64,000 nt of DNA from Streptomyces sp. HB132 (GTDB lineage: Bacteria; Actinomycetota; Actinomycetes; Streptomycetales; Streptomycetaceae), in the NCBI RefSeq assembly GCF_016909575.1, contig NZ_JAFBGA010000003.1, positions 641,744-705,743 on the forward strand, given 5' to 3'. The notes beneath the pieces were generated by a model. That model worked only from the letters and a program-made list of their open reading frames with translations, was not told the origin of the DNA and did not search any database. Of this stretch, positions 9,141 to 17,310 are shown piece by piece. A program made the translations under genes and the position numbers. How positions within the stretch are numbered: position 1 is the stretch's first letter; every line of letters begins with the position of its first letter.

Positions 9141-9809
9141 GTGATGGTCGCTTCGATCCTGGCGGGGTGTTCCCGTTCCCTCACGGGGATGCGTCAACGC
9201 CCCACCGGGGGTGCCCCTTTCGAGGCAACGCGACGGGCCTCCACGAGCACCTGAGCCGCCCCCGCACTGTGGAACAAAAGGAACATAACGCCACAAGTCC
9301 GAACGAGAGCCTATCGGATGACCGAATCACCCCCTCGTCGCACGCCCCCGCATGCGGCGGCAAGCATCGATCCGGAGCGCCGAACCCCTCCACCGATCGC
9401 GGAGCGTGAAGGGGCTCGCCGAGGCGAGTCCGCACCCCCGGGCGACCGTCGCCGCACCCTCCGGGGCGGCACGGCCAACCGCGGGGCCGACGCGAGGGCC
9501 CGGGAGCGGACGCGCTGCGGGAGTCGGCCGAACTCCACCTGGACCGGCCCGGACCTGCACTCCGGGGGAGTCGAGGCATCACGGCGGGCGCGCCTTTACG
9601 CGAACCGGACGACTGTGCCGCACCCCTCACCGGCTCCGCATGGCCGAACTCACAATGACCCGGCCTCCCGGGCCATTTCGAGTGGCCGACGCGCCTCCGG
9701 CGCACCGCAGTGTGAATCCGGCGCACACGGAGAGTAGGAGACGGGCGGTCAATTCCCCGCGGTCGAGTGATCCGCGTCACCCCTGCGGCGGCGTCGCGCG
9801 CACGTCTCC

Positions 9810-9815
9810 TAGGGT
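9810..9815 (+). promoter_or_regulatory. -10 element TAGGGT for the hydrolase gene
   Basis: TAGGGT matches the Streptomyces housekeeping -10 pattern TANNNT and lies eight bases before the GTG at 9824, predicting a leaderless or near-leaderless mRNA. No good -35 is visible. Confidence 0.45.
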
Positions 9816-9823
9816 GGGGCGCA

Positions 9824-11035
9824 GTGACTTCCTTCGACTCCTCCCCCACGCTCACCGCATGGCGCGCTCTGCTCGCCATCGCGGTCGTGTTCGTGATGCT
9901 GGCGACCACCGGCTGGACCGCCGTGCGTCATCAGCACTCAGCCGCGCCGCGCGAGACCGCGCTCGCTTCCTGGGCGAAGGATCGGATAGCTGGTCACGCC
10001 CTTCCGGATGTCAGCGCGCCGGCGAACCGGCTCGCCCACTTCTTCTCGACGCTCACGGCGGGCCAGCAGGTCGCTCTGACCGACAAGTACCCGCTGGTGG
10101 TGGGGAATCTGAACGGCGCGCCGGTCACCCTGCGCTACCGGGCGAACCGTCATGCCCTGGAGCAGGCCGAATCGGCCGAGGAACAGCGGGCTCAGGACCT
10201 GAAGCTGTCGCCGGACGGACGCCGTCAGGCCCTGCTCCGGCTGGACCGCTTCCGTTCCCTGCTCGCCGGTGACCGGCAGATCCTCACCTTCGATCCTTCG
10301 GGGCGCGGCCGGGCCGCCGAGGTGTTCGGCGACCTCGACCGGGCCGAGCGGGTCTCCGTCGTCGTGCCCGGCGTCGACACGAGTCTTCTGACGCTGGAGC
10401 GCACGGGCACCAAGAAGAACGCCGCACCCGTGGGCATGGCGCAGTCGCTGTACGGCGCGGAGCGCTCCGCCCGTCCCGCTTCGCGTACGGCGGTCATCGC
10501 GTGGGCCGACTACACGGCGCCCGCCGGCATCGGCATGGACGCCGTGCTGGGCGGGCTCGCGACGGAAGGCGCCCTGCGGCTGAACGCCCTCGTCGAGGCG
10601 CTGCCCGGTAACTCGGACGTCTCGCTGTTCTGCCACAGCTACGGCTCCGTGCTGTGTGGTGTGGCGGCGCACCAGCTGCCGTCAAGGGTGTCCGACATCG
10701 CGGTCGCGGGCAGTCCCGGGATGCGGGCGGACAGCGCCGAAGGGCTGAAGACCCGGGCCAGGGTGTGGGCGATGCGGGACGGCGACGACTGGATCGAGGA
10801 CGTGCCGAACATGGAGGTCGGCGGGCTCGGGCACGGCGCCGACCCGGTGGACCCGTCCTTCGGCGCGCGGATCGTGTCGGCGAGCGGTGCGACAGGGCAC
10901 AGCGGCTATTTCGAGCCGGGCACGGAGAGCCTCAGCAACTTCGCCGCGATCGGCGTGGGTGCCTATGACTCGGTCAGCTGCGCGAGCGCCGACGATGCGT
11001 GCCACCGGGAGATGTCCGGCGAGTCGGAGGCCTGA
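9824..11035 (+). CDS. Membrane-anchored or secreted alpha/beta hydrolase (DUF1023-like), 403 aa
   Basis: An N-terminal hydrophobic segment (WRALLAIAVVFVMLATTGW, ~residues 12-30) suggests a membrane anchor or signal sequence. The rest is an alpha/beta-hydrolase domain with the nucleophile elbow FCHSYGSVLCG, preceded by ILTFDPSGRGRAAEVFGD and SVVVPGVD and followed by GSPGMRAD and GATGHSGYFEPGTESL (likely catalytic His). Substrate unknown. The GTG at 9824 is chosen from the adjacent TAGGGT -10. It is a clear paralogue of 14378-15421; together they bracket DUF4429 and a two-component system. Confidence 0.8.
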   Translation: MTSFDSSPTLTAWRALLAIAVVFVMLATTGWTAVRHQHSAAPRETALASWAKDRIAGHALPDVSAPANRLAHFFSTLTAGQQVALTDKYPLVVGNLNGAPVTLRYRANRHALEQAESAEEQRAQDLKLSPDGRRQALLRLDRFRSLLAGDRQILTFDPSGRGRAAEVFGDLDRAERVSVVVPGVDTSLLTLERTGTKKNAAPVGMAQSLYGAERSARPASRTAVIAWADYTAPAGIGMDAVLGGLATEGALRLNALVEALPGNSDVSLFCHSYGSVLCGVAAHQLPSRVSDIAVAGSPGMRADSAEGLKTRARVWAMRDGDDWIEDVPNMEVGGLGHGADPVDPSFGARIVSASGATGHSGYFEPGTESLSNFAAIGVGAYDSVSCASADDACHREMSGESEA

Positions 11036-11066
11036 CGCGCGTAGAAATCCGTCTGACGCGCGTAGA
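11032..11066 (+). repeat. 14-bp direct repeat, two copies 21 bp apart
   Basis: CTGACGCGCGTAGA occurs at 11032-11045 and 11053-11066. The first copy overlaps the stop codon of the hydrolase gene. A 21-bp period places both copies on the same DNA face, about 75 bases upstream of the -10 of the DUF4429 gene, consistent with an activator site. Confidence 0.6.
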
Positions 11067-11142
11067 GAGCGGCGAACGGCCTGCCCGATTTCGCCGGTAC
11101 CGAAGGGGGACGTCCGGGCCTGTGCCACATACGATGAGGCAC

Positions 11143-12057
11143 ATGGGTGATGTGCTGGCCGGAATTCATGCCACCTGGGAGTTCGACACCGACTCCGTGC
11201 TCATCCGCTTCGAACGGGGAATCCGCACACCGAGGCTCTTCCAGAGCCTGCGCGAACGCCGCATACCGTACGCGGCGTTGTCTTCGGTGACGCTGGCCCC
11301 GGGCAAGCGGGGCACGGTGGTCCTGCACGCGGTGCCGAGACCCGGTGCCGATCCGCTGCTGGAGGCCGCGGCCGGGCAGCTCAAGGAGAGCAGCGACCCC
11401 TACCGTCTGGTGCTGCCCGCCGAACGCGAGACGCTCGCCGAGTACTACGCCGATGAGCTGCGCGCCGTGCTCGGCCCCGAGGCGTCCCGTCCGGCCGAAG
11501 GCTTCCTGGTGACGGCCCCCGAGGCGCCGATGCACTTCAAGGCGTACGACGGCCGGGCCGGCTTCGACGGGTCCCTGGTCTCGTTCCGGTGGTTCTGGAC
11601 GGGTGCGTCGAGCGCCAAGTGGAAGGCGGGCGACCAGACGTTCCCCGTGGCGGACCTGGGTGGAGTCGAGTGGCGTTCGCCCGAGGCGTTCGAGGGGTAT
11701 CTCCGGCTGGTGCCGCGAGGCACCGACGCGGGCGGCCCGGAACCGGATCCTGCCCCGGGCGCGGCGCAGCCGTCCGTGGGCCGGGCCCAGCCGGACCAGG
11801 ACCCCGCCGCCGTCGTCTTCGGCCTGGGCTACGGACCGGTGCACGAGTCGCTCCCCTTCGCCGCGGCGGTCCTGGAGTCCGTACGACGGACGCAGTCGGT
11901 GCCCGTCGCCACGGCGCCCGTCCCGGTGGGCGGCGCGAGGCGTGACCCGGCGGACATCGCCGAGCGGATGCACCACCTGGGGGGCCTGCACCAGGCGGGG
12001 CTGGTCACGGACGCGGAGTACAGCGCGAAGAAGGCGGAGCTGCTGGCCGAGCTGTAG
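11143..12057 (+). CDS. DUF4429 protein with C-terminal SHOCT motif, 304 aa
   Basis: Two DUF4429-like segments are visible: GIHATWEFDTDSVLIRFERG near residue 5 and FKAYDGRAGFDGSLVSFRW near residue 130. The last ~30 residues form a SHOCT helix pair (LGGLHQAGLVTDAEYSAKKAELLAEL), often found in oligomerising bacterial proteins. Function unknown. The ATG at 11143 is preceded by TACGAT (11130-11135) seven bases upstream, suggesting leaderless translation; an in-frame ATG at 11134 is an alternative. A terminator-like hairpin follows. Confidence 0.82.
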   Translation: MGDVLAGIHATWEFDTDSVLIRFERGIRTPRLFQSLRERRIPYAALSSVTLAPGKRGTVVLHAVPRPGADPLLEAAAGQLKESSDPYRLVLPAERETLAEYYADELRAVLGPEASRPAEGFLVTAPEAPMHFKAYDGRAGFDGSLVSFRWFWTGASSAKWKAGDQTFPVADLGGVEWRSPEAFEGYLRLVPRGTDAGGPEPDPAPGAAQPSVGRAQPDQDPAAVVFGLGYGPVHESLPFAAAVLESVRRTQSVPVATAPVPVGGARRDPADIAERMHHLGGLHQAGLVTDAEYSAKKAELLAEL

Positions 12058-12102
12058 GCGGGCCCCGGGCCGTGTGCCGTCCGCGTCACGGCGCGCGTCC
12101 GC

Positions 12103-12131
12103 CCCGGCCCCTACTCGGGTACGGGGCCGGG
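12103..12131 (+). terminator. Hairpin after the DUF4429 gene
   Basis: CCCGGCCCC/GGGGCCGGG forms a 9-bp stem that can extend inward by TAC/GTA with one bulge. It begins 46 bases after the stop and ends 49 bases before the -10 of the kinase gene. Confidence 0.65.
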
Positions 12132-12194
12132 ACCGGCGATCGGGCCCCGGGTATGACGCCGCGCGGCGCACTCCGTGCCTAGTCTGACCCGACC

Positions 12195-13517
12195 ATGACC
12201 ACGTCCCCCGCCGGGCCCCCGCCCGCCGACGGTCTGCTGAGCGCCGCCCGCCGCAATCTGCGCGAGCTCGCCCACGGGCTGTCCCACGCCTCCCATCCGC
12301 CGACCCCTCTGTTCGCCGGGTCTCCGCGCCGCTGGCTGCGGCTGCTGCCGTACGCCGTGGTGGTCGCGCTCACCGCCGTCTTCGTCCCCGTCACGATCCA
12401 GGTGCTGACGGGCGACTACGGGGTGCCCGGCGGACTGGCCGGAGCCCTTGCCGTCGGACAGGCCGCACCCCTGTTGATGCTGGCGCACCGGCCGCTGCAG
12501 GCCTGGTGGATCGTCTTCGCGGCAGACGTCGTGGGCGCGCTGGTGATGCTGGGGCGGCCCGAGTACCAGGACGTCATCTGGCCGTGGACCCCGCCGGCCA
12601 CCATCGGCTATCTGTTCGTGCTGCTGGCGCTCGGTCTGCGGGAGAGCCGTCGCACGGTGACCGGAGTGTGGCTCGCGACGGGCGCGGCCGGGCTGCTGCT
12701 GGACCTGATCGCGCCCTCGCACCGGGACGGCAGCGCGCTTCTGCTGTTCGTCCTCGGCGGGGTGGTGCTGGTGATCGGGGCTGCGGTACGGGAGCGGAGC
12801 GAGGCGCAGCGCAGACTCGTCGAGCAGGAGACGATCAGCGAGGCCGAGCGGGCGCAGCGGACGCTGCTGGAGGAGCGCACCCGGATCGCCCGTGAGCTCC
12901 ACGACGTGGTCGCGCACCACATGTCGGTGATCACCGTCCAGGCGGACTCGGCTCCGTACCGGATCGGCGGGATGTCCGAGGAGGTGCGGGCGGAGTTCGC
13001 GTCGATCGCGGACGGCGCCCGGGAGTCCCTGACGGAGATGCGCCGGCTGCTGTCGGTGCTCCGCAGTGACGGCAGCCGGGGTGAGCTGGCCCCGCAGCCC
13101 GGTCTCGACCGGGTCCAGCAGCTGGTGGAGGCGATGGTGCGGGCGGGGCTTCCGGCCGAGCTGTCGATGGCGGCGGAGGTGGCGGAGGCGGTGGACCGGG
13201 GCGGGGTACCGCAGGCGGTGGATCTGACGGCGTACCGCGTCGTGCAGGAGGCTCTGGCCAACGTGGTCCGGCACGCTCCGGGGGCGCGGACCCGGGTGTC
13301 GGTCACCGCGCGCGACGGTCATCTGACCGTGCTGGTCGTCAACGACCGTGCACAGCGACCGGGTTCGCCGCTGGAGACGTCGGGGACGGGACACGGGCTG
13401 GTCGGCATGCGGGAACGCGTACGGTTGACCGGCGGCACGCTCGACACCGGCCCCCTGCCCGACGGGGGCTTCCGGGTCGCCGCGCGGCTCCCCCTGCCGC
13501 CGCCCCGGCATCCGTGA
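12195..13517 (+). CDS. NarL-type sensor histidine kinase, 440 aa
   Basis: The N-terminal half has four to six hydrophobic segments between ~residues 45 and 190. A HisKA_3 dimerisation domain has the phospho-acceptor His at residue 236 in RIARELHDVVAHHMS. A HATPase_c domain has N-box EALANVVRHAPG and G-box GTGHGLVGMRERVRLTGG. No extracytoplasmic sensor domain is evident, so the signal is probably sensed at the membrane. The start is ATG at 12195, nine bases after TAGTCT. It is followed after 13 bases by its response regulator. Confidence 0.93.
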   Translation: MTTSPAGPPPADGLLSAARRNLRELAHGLSHASHPPTPLFAGSPRRWLRLLPYAVVVALTAVFVPVTIQVLTGDYGVPGGLAGALAVGQAAPLLMLAHRPLQAWWIVFAADVVGALVMLGRPEYQDVIWPWTPPATIGYLFVLLALGLRESRRTVTGVWLATGAAGLLLDLIAPSHRDGSALLLFVLGGVVLVIGAAVRERSEAQRRLVEQETISEAERAQRTLLEERTRIARELHDVVAHHMSVITVQADSAPYRIGGMSEEVRAEFASIADGARESLTEMRRLLSVLRSDGSRGELAPQPGLDRVQQLVEAMVRAGLPAELSMAAEVAEAVDRGGVPQAVDLTAYRVVQEALANVVRHAPGARTRVSVTARDGHLTVLVVNDRAQRPGSPLETSGTGHGLVGMRERVRLTGGTLDTGPLPDGGFRVAARLPLPPPRHP

Positions 13518-13530
13518 CTCCGGAGGAACT

Positions 13531-14211
13531 GTGACCATCCGCGTGATCATCGTCGACGACCAGGCCATGGTGCGGGCCGGTTTCGCGGCGCTGCTGTCGG
13601 CGCAGAGCGACATCGACGTGGTGGGTGAGGCCCCGGACGGACGACAGGGTGTCGAGGTCAGCAGGTCGGTGCATCCGGATGTCGTCCTGATGGACGTCAG
13701 GATGCCGGAGATGGACGGGCTGGCCGCCGCCCGGGAGCTGCTGAGTCCGCCGGTGGGAGTCGTCCACCGGCCGAAGGTTCTGATGCTCACCACGTTCGAC
13801 GTCGACGACTACGTCTACGAGGCTCTGCGCGCCGGGGCGTCCGGCTTCCTCCTGAAGGACGCCCCGCCCGCGGATCTGATCTCGGCGGTACGGGTCGTGG
13901 CGGCGGGTGACGCGCTGCTCGCACCGTCCGTGACCCGGCGGCTCATCGCCGACTTCGCGCGTCAGCGGCCCGCGGCACCGGCCGGCGGACCGGCGCTGCG
14001 GCTGAACGGTCTGACACCGCGTGAGACGGAGGTCCTGGAGCTGATCGCCCGTGGCCTGTCGAACCAGGAGATCGCGGCGCGGCTGGTGTTGGCCGAGCAG
14101 ACGGTGAAGACCCACATCGGCAGGGTGCTGGCCAAGCTCGGGCTCCGCGACCGGGCGCAGGCCGTGATCTTCGCGTACGAGTCGGGGCTGGTGGCCCCGG
14201 GGGAGGCGTAG
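13531..14211 (+). CDS. NarL/LuxR-family response regulator, 226 aa
   Basis: Receiver domain with acidic pocket DD at residues 9-10 and phospho-acceptor Asp55 in VVLMDVRMPEMDG, followed by a C-terminal LuxR-type helix-turn-helix (LTPRETEVLELIARGLSNQEIAARL, TVKTHIGRVLAKLGL). The GTG at 13531 has GGAGG six bases upstream. Operonic partner of the kinase at 12195. Its targets may include the flanking hydrolase genes (inference from position). Confidence 0.94.
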   Translation: MTIRVIIVDDQAMVRAGFAALLSAQSDIDVVGEAPDGRQGVEVSRSVHPDVVLMDVRMPEMDGLAAARELLSPPVGVVHRPKVLMLTTFDVDDYVYEALRAGASGFLLKDAPPADLISAVRVVAAGDALLAPSVTRRLIADFARQRPAAPAGGPALRLNGLTPRETEVLELIARGLSNQEIAARLVLAEQTVKTHIGRVLAKLGLRDRAQAVIFAYESGLVAPGEA

Positions 14212-14377
14212 CTTCCCGGTACCGCCCGGCTCGGGCTGGGGCTGTCCCCCCGTACGTCCCCTACTCAGGTAGCACCGGACAGTTGGCCCCTCGGGGTGAC
14301 GCCCTGTCACACGTCTCCTTCCTACCTTCCTCCTCCGCACGCCGAACGGTGTGCGCGAGCGGTAGGGGGAGGGCACG

Positions 14378-15421
14378 ATGCGCCGGTTCACGAGGACACT
14401 GGCCGCGGTCGCACTGGCGATGACAGCGGCGGCGGGCACGGTCGGCTGGGCGTCGGGGGGCACCCAGCGGGCGGTGACGGGCCCCCCGCCCGGCAGCAGC
14501 TCGTGGCGTGCCGACGGGGTGCTGGGGCGGGAGCTGCCCGACCCGGCCCACGCGACCCCGGAACAAGTCGGGTCCTTCTTCGGCGGGTTGAGTGCGCCTG
14601 AGCAGCAGCTGCTGCTGGAACGGCACCCGTTGGTCGTCGGCAATCTGGACGGGGCGCCCCTGGAGCTCCGCTACCGCGCCAACGCCTCTGCCCTGCGGGC
14701 CTCTCACGATCCCCGCTACGCCCGTCTCGCCGCGCCCGGCCGACGGATCCTGGCGTTCGATCCGCGAGGCCGCGGCCAGGTCGCCGAGGTGTTCGGGGAC
14801 CTGCGCTCCGCGCGGCACGTGTCCGTCGTCGTACCCGGGTCGGACATCGACGCCGGGACCTTCGACCGGCGCGGCGACGTGTACGGCACTCCGGCGGGCA
14901 TGGCGAAGTCGCTGTACGCGGAGACGGGCCCCGGCAACGCGGTGATCGCCTGGGCCGGTTACACCACGCCTGTCGGCCTCGGTCCGGACGCGGCGACCGG
15001 AGGTCTGGCGGAGGCGGGGTCCGTGCGGCTGACCCGGTTCACCGCGGGGCTGGCGGCCGACGGGCTGCCCTCGCCCGCCGTGTTCTGCCACAGCTACGGC
15101 TCGGTGGTGTGCGGGCTCGCGGCCCGGGGGCTCGGGGCCAGGGATCTGGTCGTGCTCGGCTCCCCCGGGATGCGCGCCGACGACGTCGCGGGTCTGCGCA
15201 CCCGGGCGCGGGTCTGGGCGGCCAAGGACGACACCGACTGGATCGACGACGTGCCGCATGTCGAGGTGGCAGGTCTCGGGCACGGCGCCGACCCCGCCGG
15301 CGAGGCGTTCGGGGCCCGGCGGGTGCCCGCCGAGGACGCGAAGGGCCACACCGGCTACTTCGCGCCCGGCACGGACTCGCTGCGCGCCTTCGCGGCCATC
15401 GCCGAGGGGGACTCCCGGTGA
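14378..15421 (+). CDS. Secreted alpha/beta hydrolase (DUF1023-like), 347 aa
   Basis: Starts MRRFTRTLAAVALAMTAAAGTVGWASG, a Sec signal or membrane anchor. The hydrolase core parallels 9824-11035: LAFDPRGRGQVAEVFGDL, SVVVPGSD, nucleophile elbow FCHSYGSVVCG, GSPGMRADDVAGLRTRARVW, and AKGHTGYFAPGTDSL with the likely catalytic His. A strong GGGGGAGGG precedes the ATG. Its stop overlaps the GTG of a membrane acyltransferase by four bases, so the two are translationally coupled and may act on the same cell-envelope substrate (inference). Confidence 0.82.
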   Translation: MRRFTRTLAAVALAMTAAAGTVGWASGGTQRAVTGPPPGSSSWRADGVLGRELPDPAHATPEQVGSFFGGLSAPEQQLLLERHPLVVGNLDGAPLELRYRANASALRASHDPRYARLAAPGRRILAFDPRGRGQVAEVFGDLRSARHVSVVVPGSDIDAGTFDRRGDVYGTPAGMAKSLYAETGPGNAVIAWAGYTTPVGLGPDAATGGLAEAGSVRLTRFTAGLAADGLPSPAVFCHSYGSVVCGLAARGLGARDLVVLGSPGMRADDVAGLRTRARVWAAKDDTDWIDDVPHVEVAGLGHGADPAGEAFGARRVPAEDAKGHTGYFAPGTDSLRAFAAIAEGDSR

Positions 15422-16626
15422 CTGTGCGGCAGTTGGTCTCCCGGATCGACGCGTCCACCCCGGCCCACCGCGACCGCGCGGTCGACGGGCTGCGCGCGCT
15501 CGCGCTGATGGCGGTGCCCGCCGGCCACTGGCTCCTCGGCGGGTTCACCCGGGACGGCGACGGCGCCCTGCACAACGCCAGCCCGCTCTCCGCGTTCGCC
15601 GGGTTCGCCCCGGTGAGCTGGGTGCTCCAGATGCTGGGCGTCTTCTTCCTGGTCGGCGGCTACGCCTCCGTCCTCTCCTACCACCGCAGGCCGTCCACCG
15701 GCGGGGCGTGGCTGCGCGGCCGGATGGTCCGGCTGGGCAGACCGGTGCTCGGTGTGACCGCCGTGTGGGCCCTGATGATCCCGGTGCTGTACGCCGCCGG
15801 CGTGCCCGAGGACACCCTGCGCACGGGCGCGAAGCTGGTGATCCAGCCGCTCTGGTTCGTCGGGGTGTACGCCCTGGTCACGGCGCTCACACCCTGCTGC
15901 GTGCGTCTGGCCAGGAGGTTCGGCGGCTGGGCGGCGGTCCCGCTGATCGGCTCGGTCGCCGTGGTCGACTTCCTGCGCTACGGACCGTACGCGGACGCCG
16001 TGCCGTCCTGGGTCGGGGTGCTGAACATCCTGCCCGGCTGGCTCTTCGCCTATCAGCTCGGCGTCTGCTGGGGGCAGGGCCGTCTCTCCCGGCGCGGCGC
16101 CCGGCTCCTGCTCGTCGGTGGCACGGCCCTCTTCGCCGTACTGCTGCTCGCCTTCCACTACCCGGCGTCGATGGTCGGCGTACCGGGCGAGGCGAGGACC
16201 AATTCCCATCCGCCGTCGCTGCTGGTCCTGGCGCTGGCCTCGGCGCAGAGCGGTGCGGCGGTCCTGTTGCACGGACGGATCGGCCGGGCGCTGCGCCGTC
16301 CCGTCCTGTGGGCCCCCGTGGTAGTGATCAACCTGTCGGCGATGACGATCCTGTGCTGGCACCAGACGGCGATGCTGGCCGCGGCGGTCCCGGCGTCGTT
16401 CGCGGGCGTGGTACCTGGGCTGACGACGAGCCCGGACTCGGTCGGCTGGATCGTGGCCCGGCTGGCGTGGCTGCCGTTGTTCGCCGGTCTGCTGGTGCTG
16501 ATCTCCCGTTACGCCCGGCGGTTCGAGGACCCCTGGGAGACGGGCGACCGCGCCAGTAACGTCCGCCGGGCGGCCGCCGGGCTGCTCGCCACGGGCTTCG
16601 CGGTGTTCGCCCTGCGACTGGCCTGA
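15418..16626 (+). CDS. Membrane acyltransferase family 3 protein, 402 aa
   Basis: About ten hydrophobic segments plus the acyltransferase-3 features: an N-terminal RAVDGLRALALMAVPAGHWLLGG with an early His, RLGRPVLG in a basic loop, and a C-terminal ILCWHQTAMLAA. Such enzymes O-acylate sugars, lipids or antibiotics at the membrane. The GTG at 15418 overlaps the upstream stop (GTGA). It may be longer than annotated on the N-terminal side, but the overlap start is the natural one. Confidence 0.85.
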   Translation: MTVRQLVSRIDASTPAHRDRAVDGLRALALMAVPAGHWLLGGFTRDGDGALHNASPLSAFAGFAPVSWVLQMLGVFFLVGGYASVLSYHRRPSTGGAWLRGRMVRLGRPVLGVTAVWALMIPVLYAAGVPEDTLRTGAKLVIQPLWFVGVYALVTALTPCCVRLARRFGGWAAVPLIGSVAVVDFLRYGPYADAVPSWVGVLNILPGWLFAYQLGVCWGQGRLSRRGARLLLVGGTALFAVLLLAFHYPASMVGVPGEARTNSHPPSLLVLALASAQSGAAVLLHGRIGRALRRPVLWAPVVVINLSAMTILCWHQTAMLAAAVPASFAGVVPGLTTSPDSVGWIVARLAWLPLFAGLLVLISRYARRFEDPWETGDRASNVRRAAAGLLATGFAVFALRLA

Positions 16627-16653
16627 GGCATCCCGGGAAGACGCGGAACGGGC

Positions 16654-17310
16654 TCAGCCCCGCCCGTCGACCAGGCCGGATTCCCAGGCCCAGGCGGCGA
16701 TCTCCACGCGGTTGCGGGCGGACAGTTTGGTCTGCACGTTGCCGAGGTGTGTCTTCACCGTGCCCACGGAGATGGTCAGTTCGGTGGCGATCTCGGCGTT
16801 GGTCAGCCCTCTGGCCACCAGACGTACGAGATCGCTCTCACGGGCGGAGAGGGCGGTGTGCGGTTTCCTGGCCGGGGCCGCGCTGCTGTTGAGCTGCCGC
16901 AGCAGGCGGACGGTGATGGCGGGGCTCACCAGCGCCTCTCCCGAGGCGGCGGCCCTGATCGCCTCGACCAGCAGGGCGGGGCCGGAGTCCTTGATCAGGA
17001 ACCCGGAGGCGCCCTCGCTCAGGGCGCGCTGGACATACTCGTCGTCGTCGAACGTCGTGACCACGACGATCTTCGGCGGGTTCACGGTGCCCGGGCGAGT
17101 CAGTCTCCGCAGGGCCTCCAGCCCGTCCATGCGGGGCATGCGGATGTCCATCAGCACCACGTCGGGCCGGTGGCGCTCGGCGAGTTCGACGGCGAACACC
17201 CCGTCGGCGGCCTCAGCGACGACGTCGATGTCGTCCTCGGCCCCGAGGATCATCGCGAAGCCGGCGCGGACCATGGCCTGGTCGTCGGCGATCAGTACGC
17301 GGATCGTCAT
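16654..17310 (-). CDS. NarL/LuxR-family response regulator, 218 aa
   Basis: Receiver domain with DD at 9-10 and phospho-acceptor Asp55 (VVLMDIRMPRMDG), and a C-terminal LuxR helix-turn-helix (LSARESDLVRLVARGLTNAEIATEL, GTVKTHLGNVQTKL). The ATG at 17310 overlaps the stop of the upstream kinase by four bases; the longer frame is not supported. It probably controls the divergent ABC transporter at 18737-20742. Confidence 0.94.
   Translation of the reverse strand: MTIRVLIADDQAMVRAGFAMILGAEDDIDVVAEAADGVFAVELAERHRPDVVLMDIRMPRMDGLEALRRLTRPGTVNPPKIVVVTTFDDDEYVQRALSEGASGFLIKDSGPALLVEAIRAAASGEALVSPAITVRLLRQLNSSAAPARKPHTALSARESDLVRLVARGLTNAEIATELTISVGTVKTHLGNVQTKLSARNRVEIAAWAWESGLVDGRG

Larger units (their letters stand above)
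8789..9823. other. About 1 kb without a supported gene
   Basis: Several ORFs cross this stretch but none shows a recognisable domain, and they are rich in Arg/Pro/Gly as expected of noncoding high-GC frames. It does contain structure: a 10-bp hairpin with one mismatch at 8902-8928, two adjacent inverted repeats at 9114-9140, and an A-rich patch around 9270-9300. It ends in the promoter of the hydrolase gene at 9824. A small RNA or an unrecognised small protein cannot be excluded. Confidence 0.6.

Noticed and set aside
8795..9184. 129-codon minus ORF in the gene-free region
   Set aside because: No domain, weak start context and low-complexity Arg/Pro composition. Retained only as a possibility within the described intergenic region.
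9318..9737. 139-codon plus ORF
   Set aside because: Arg/Pro/Ser-rich with no motif and no ribosome site.
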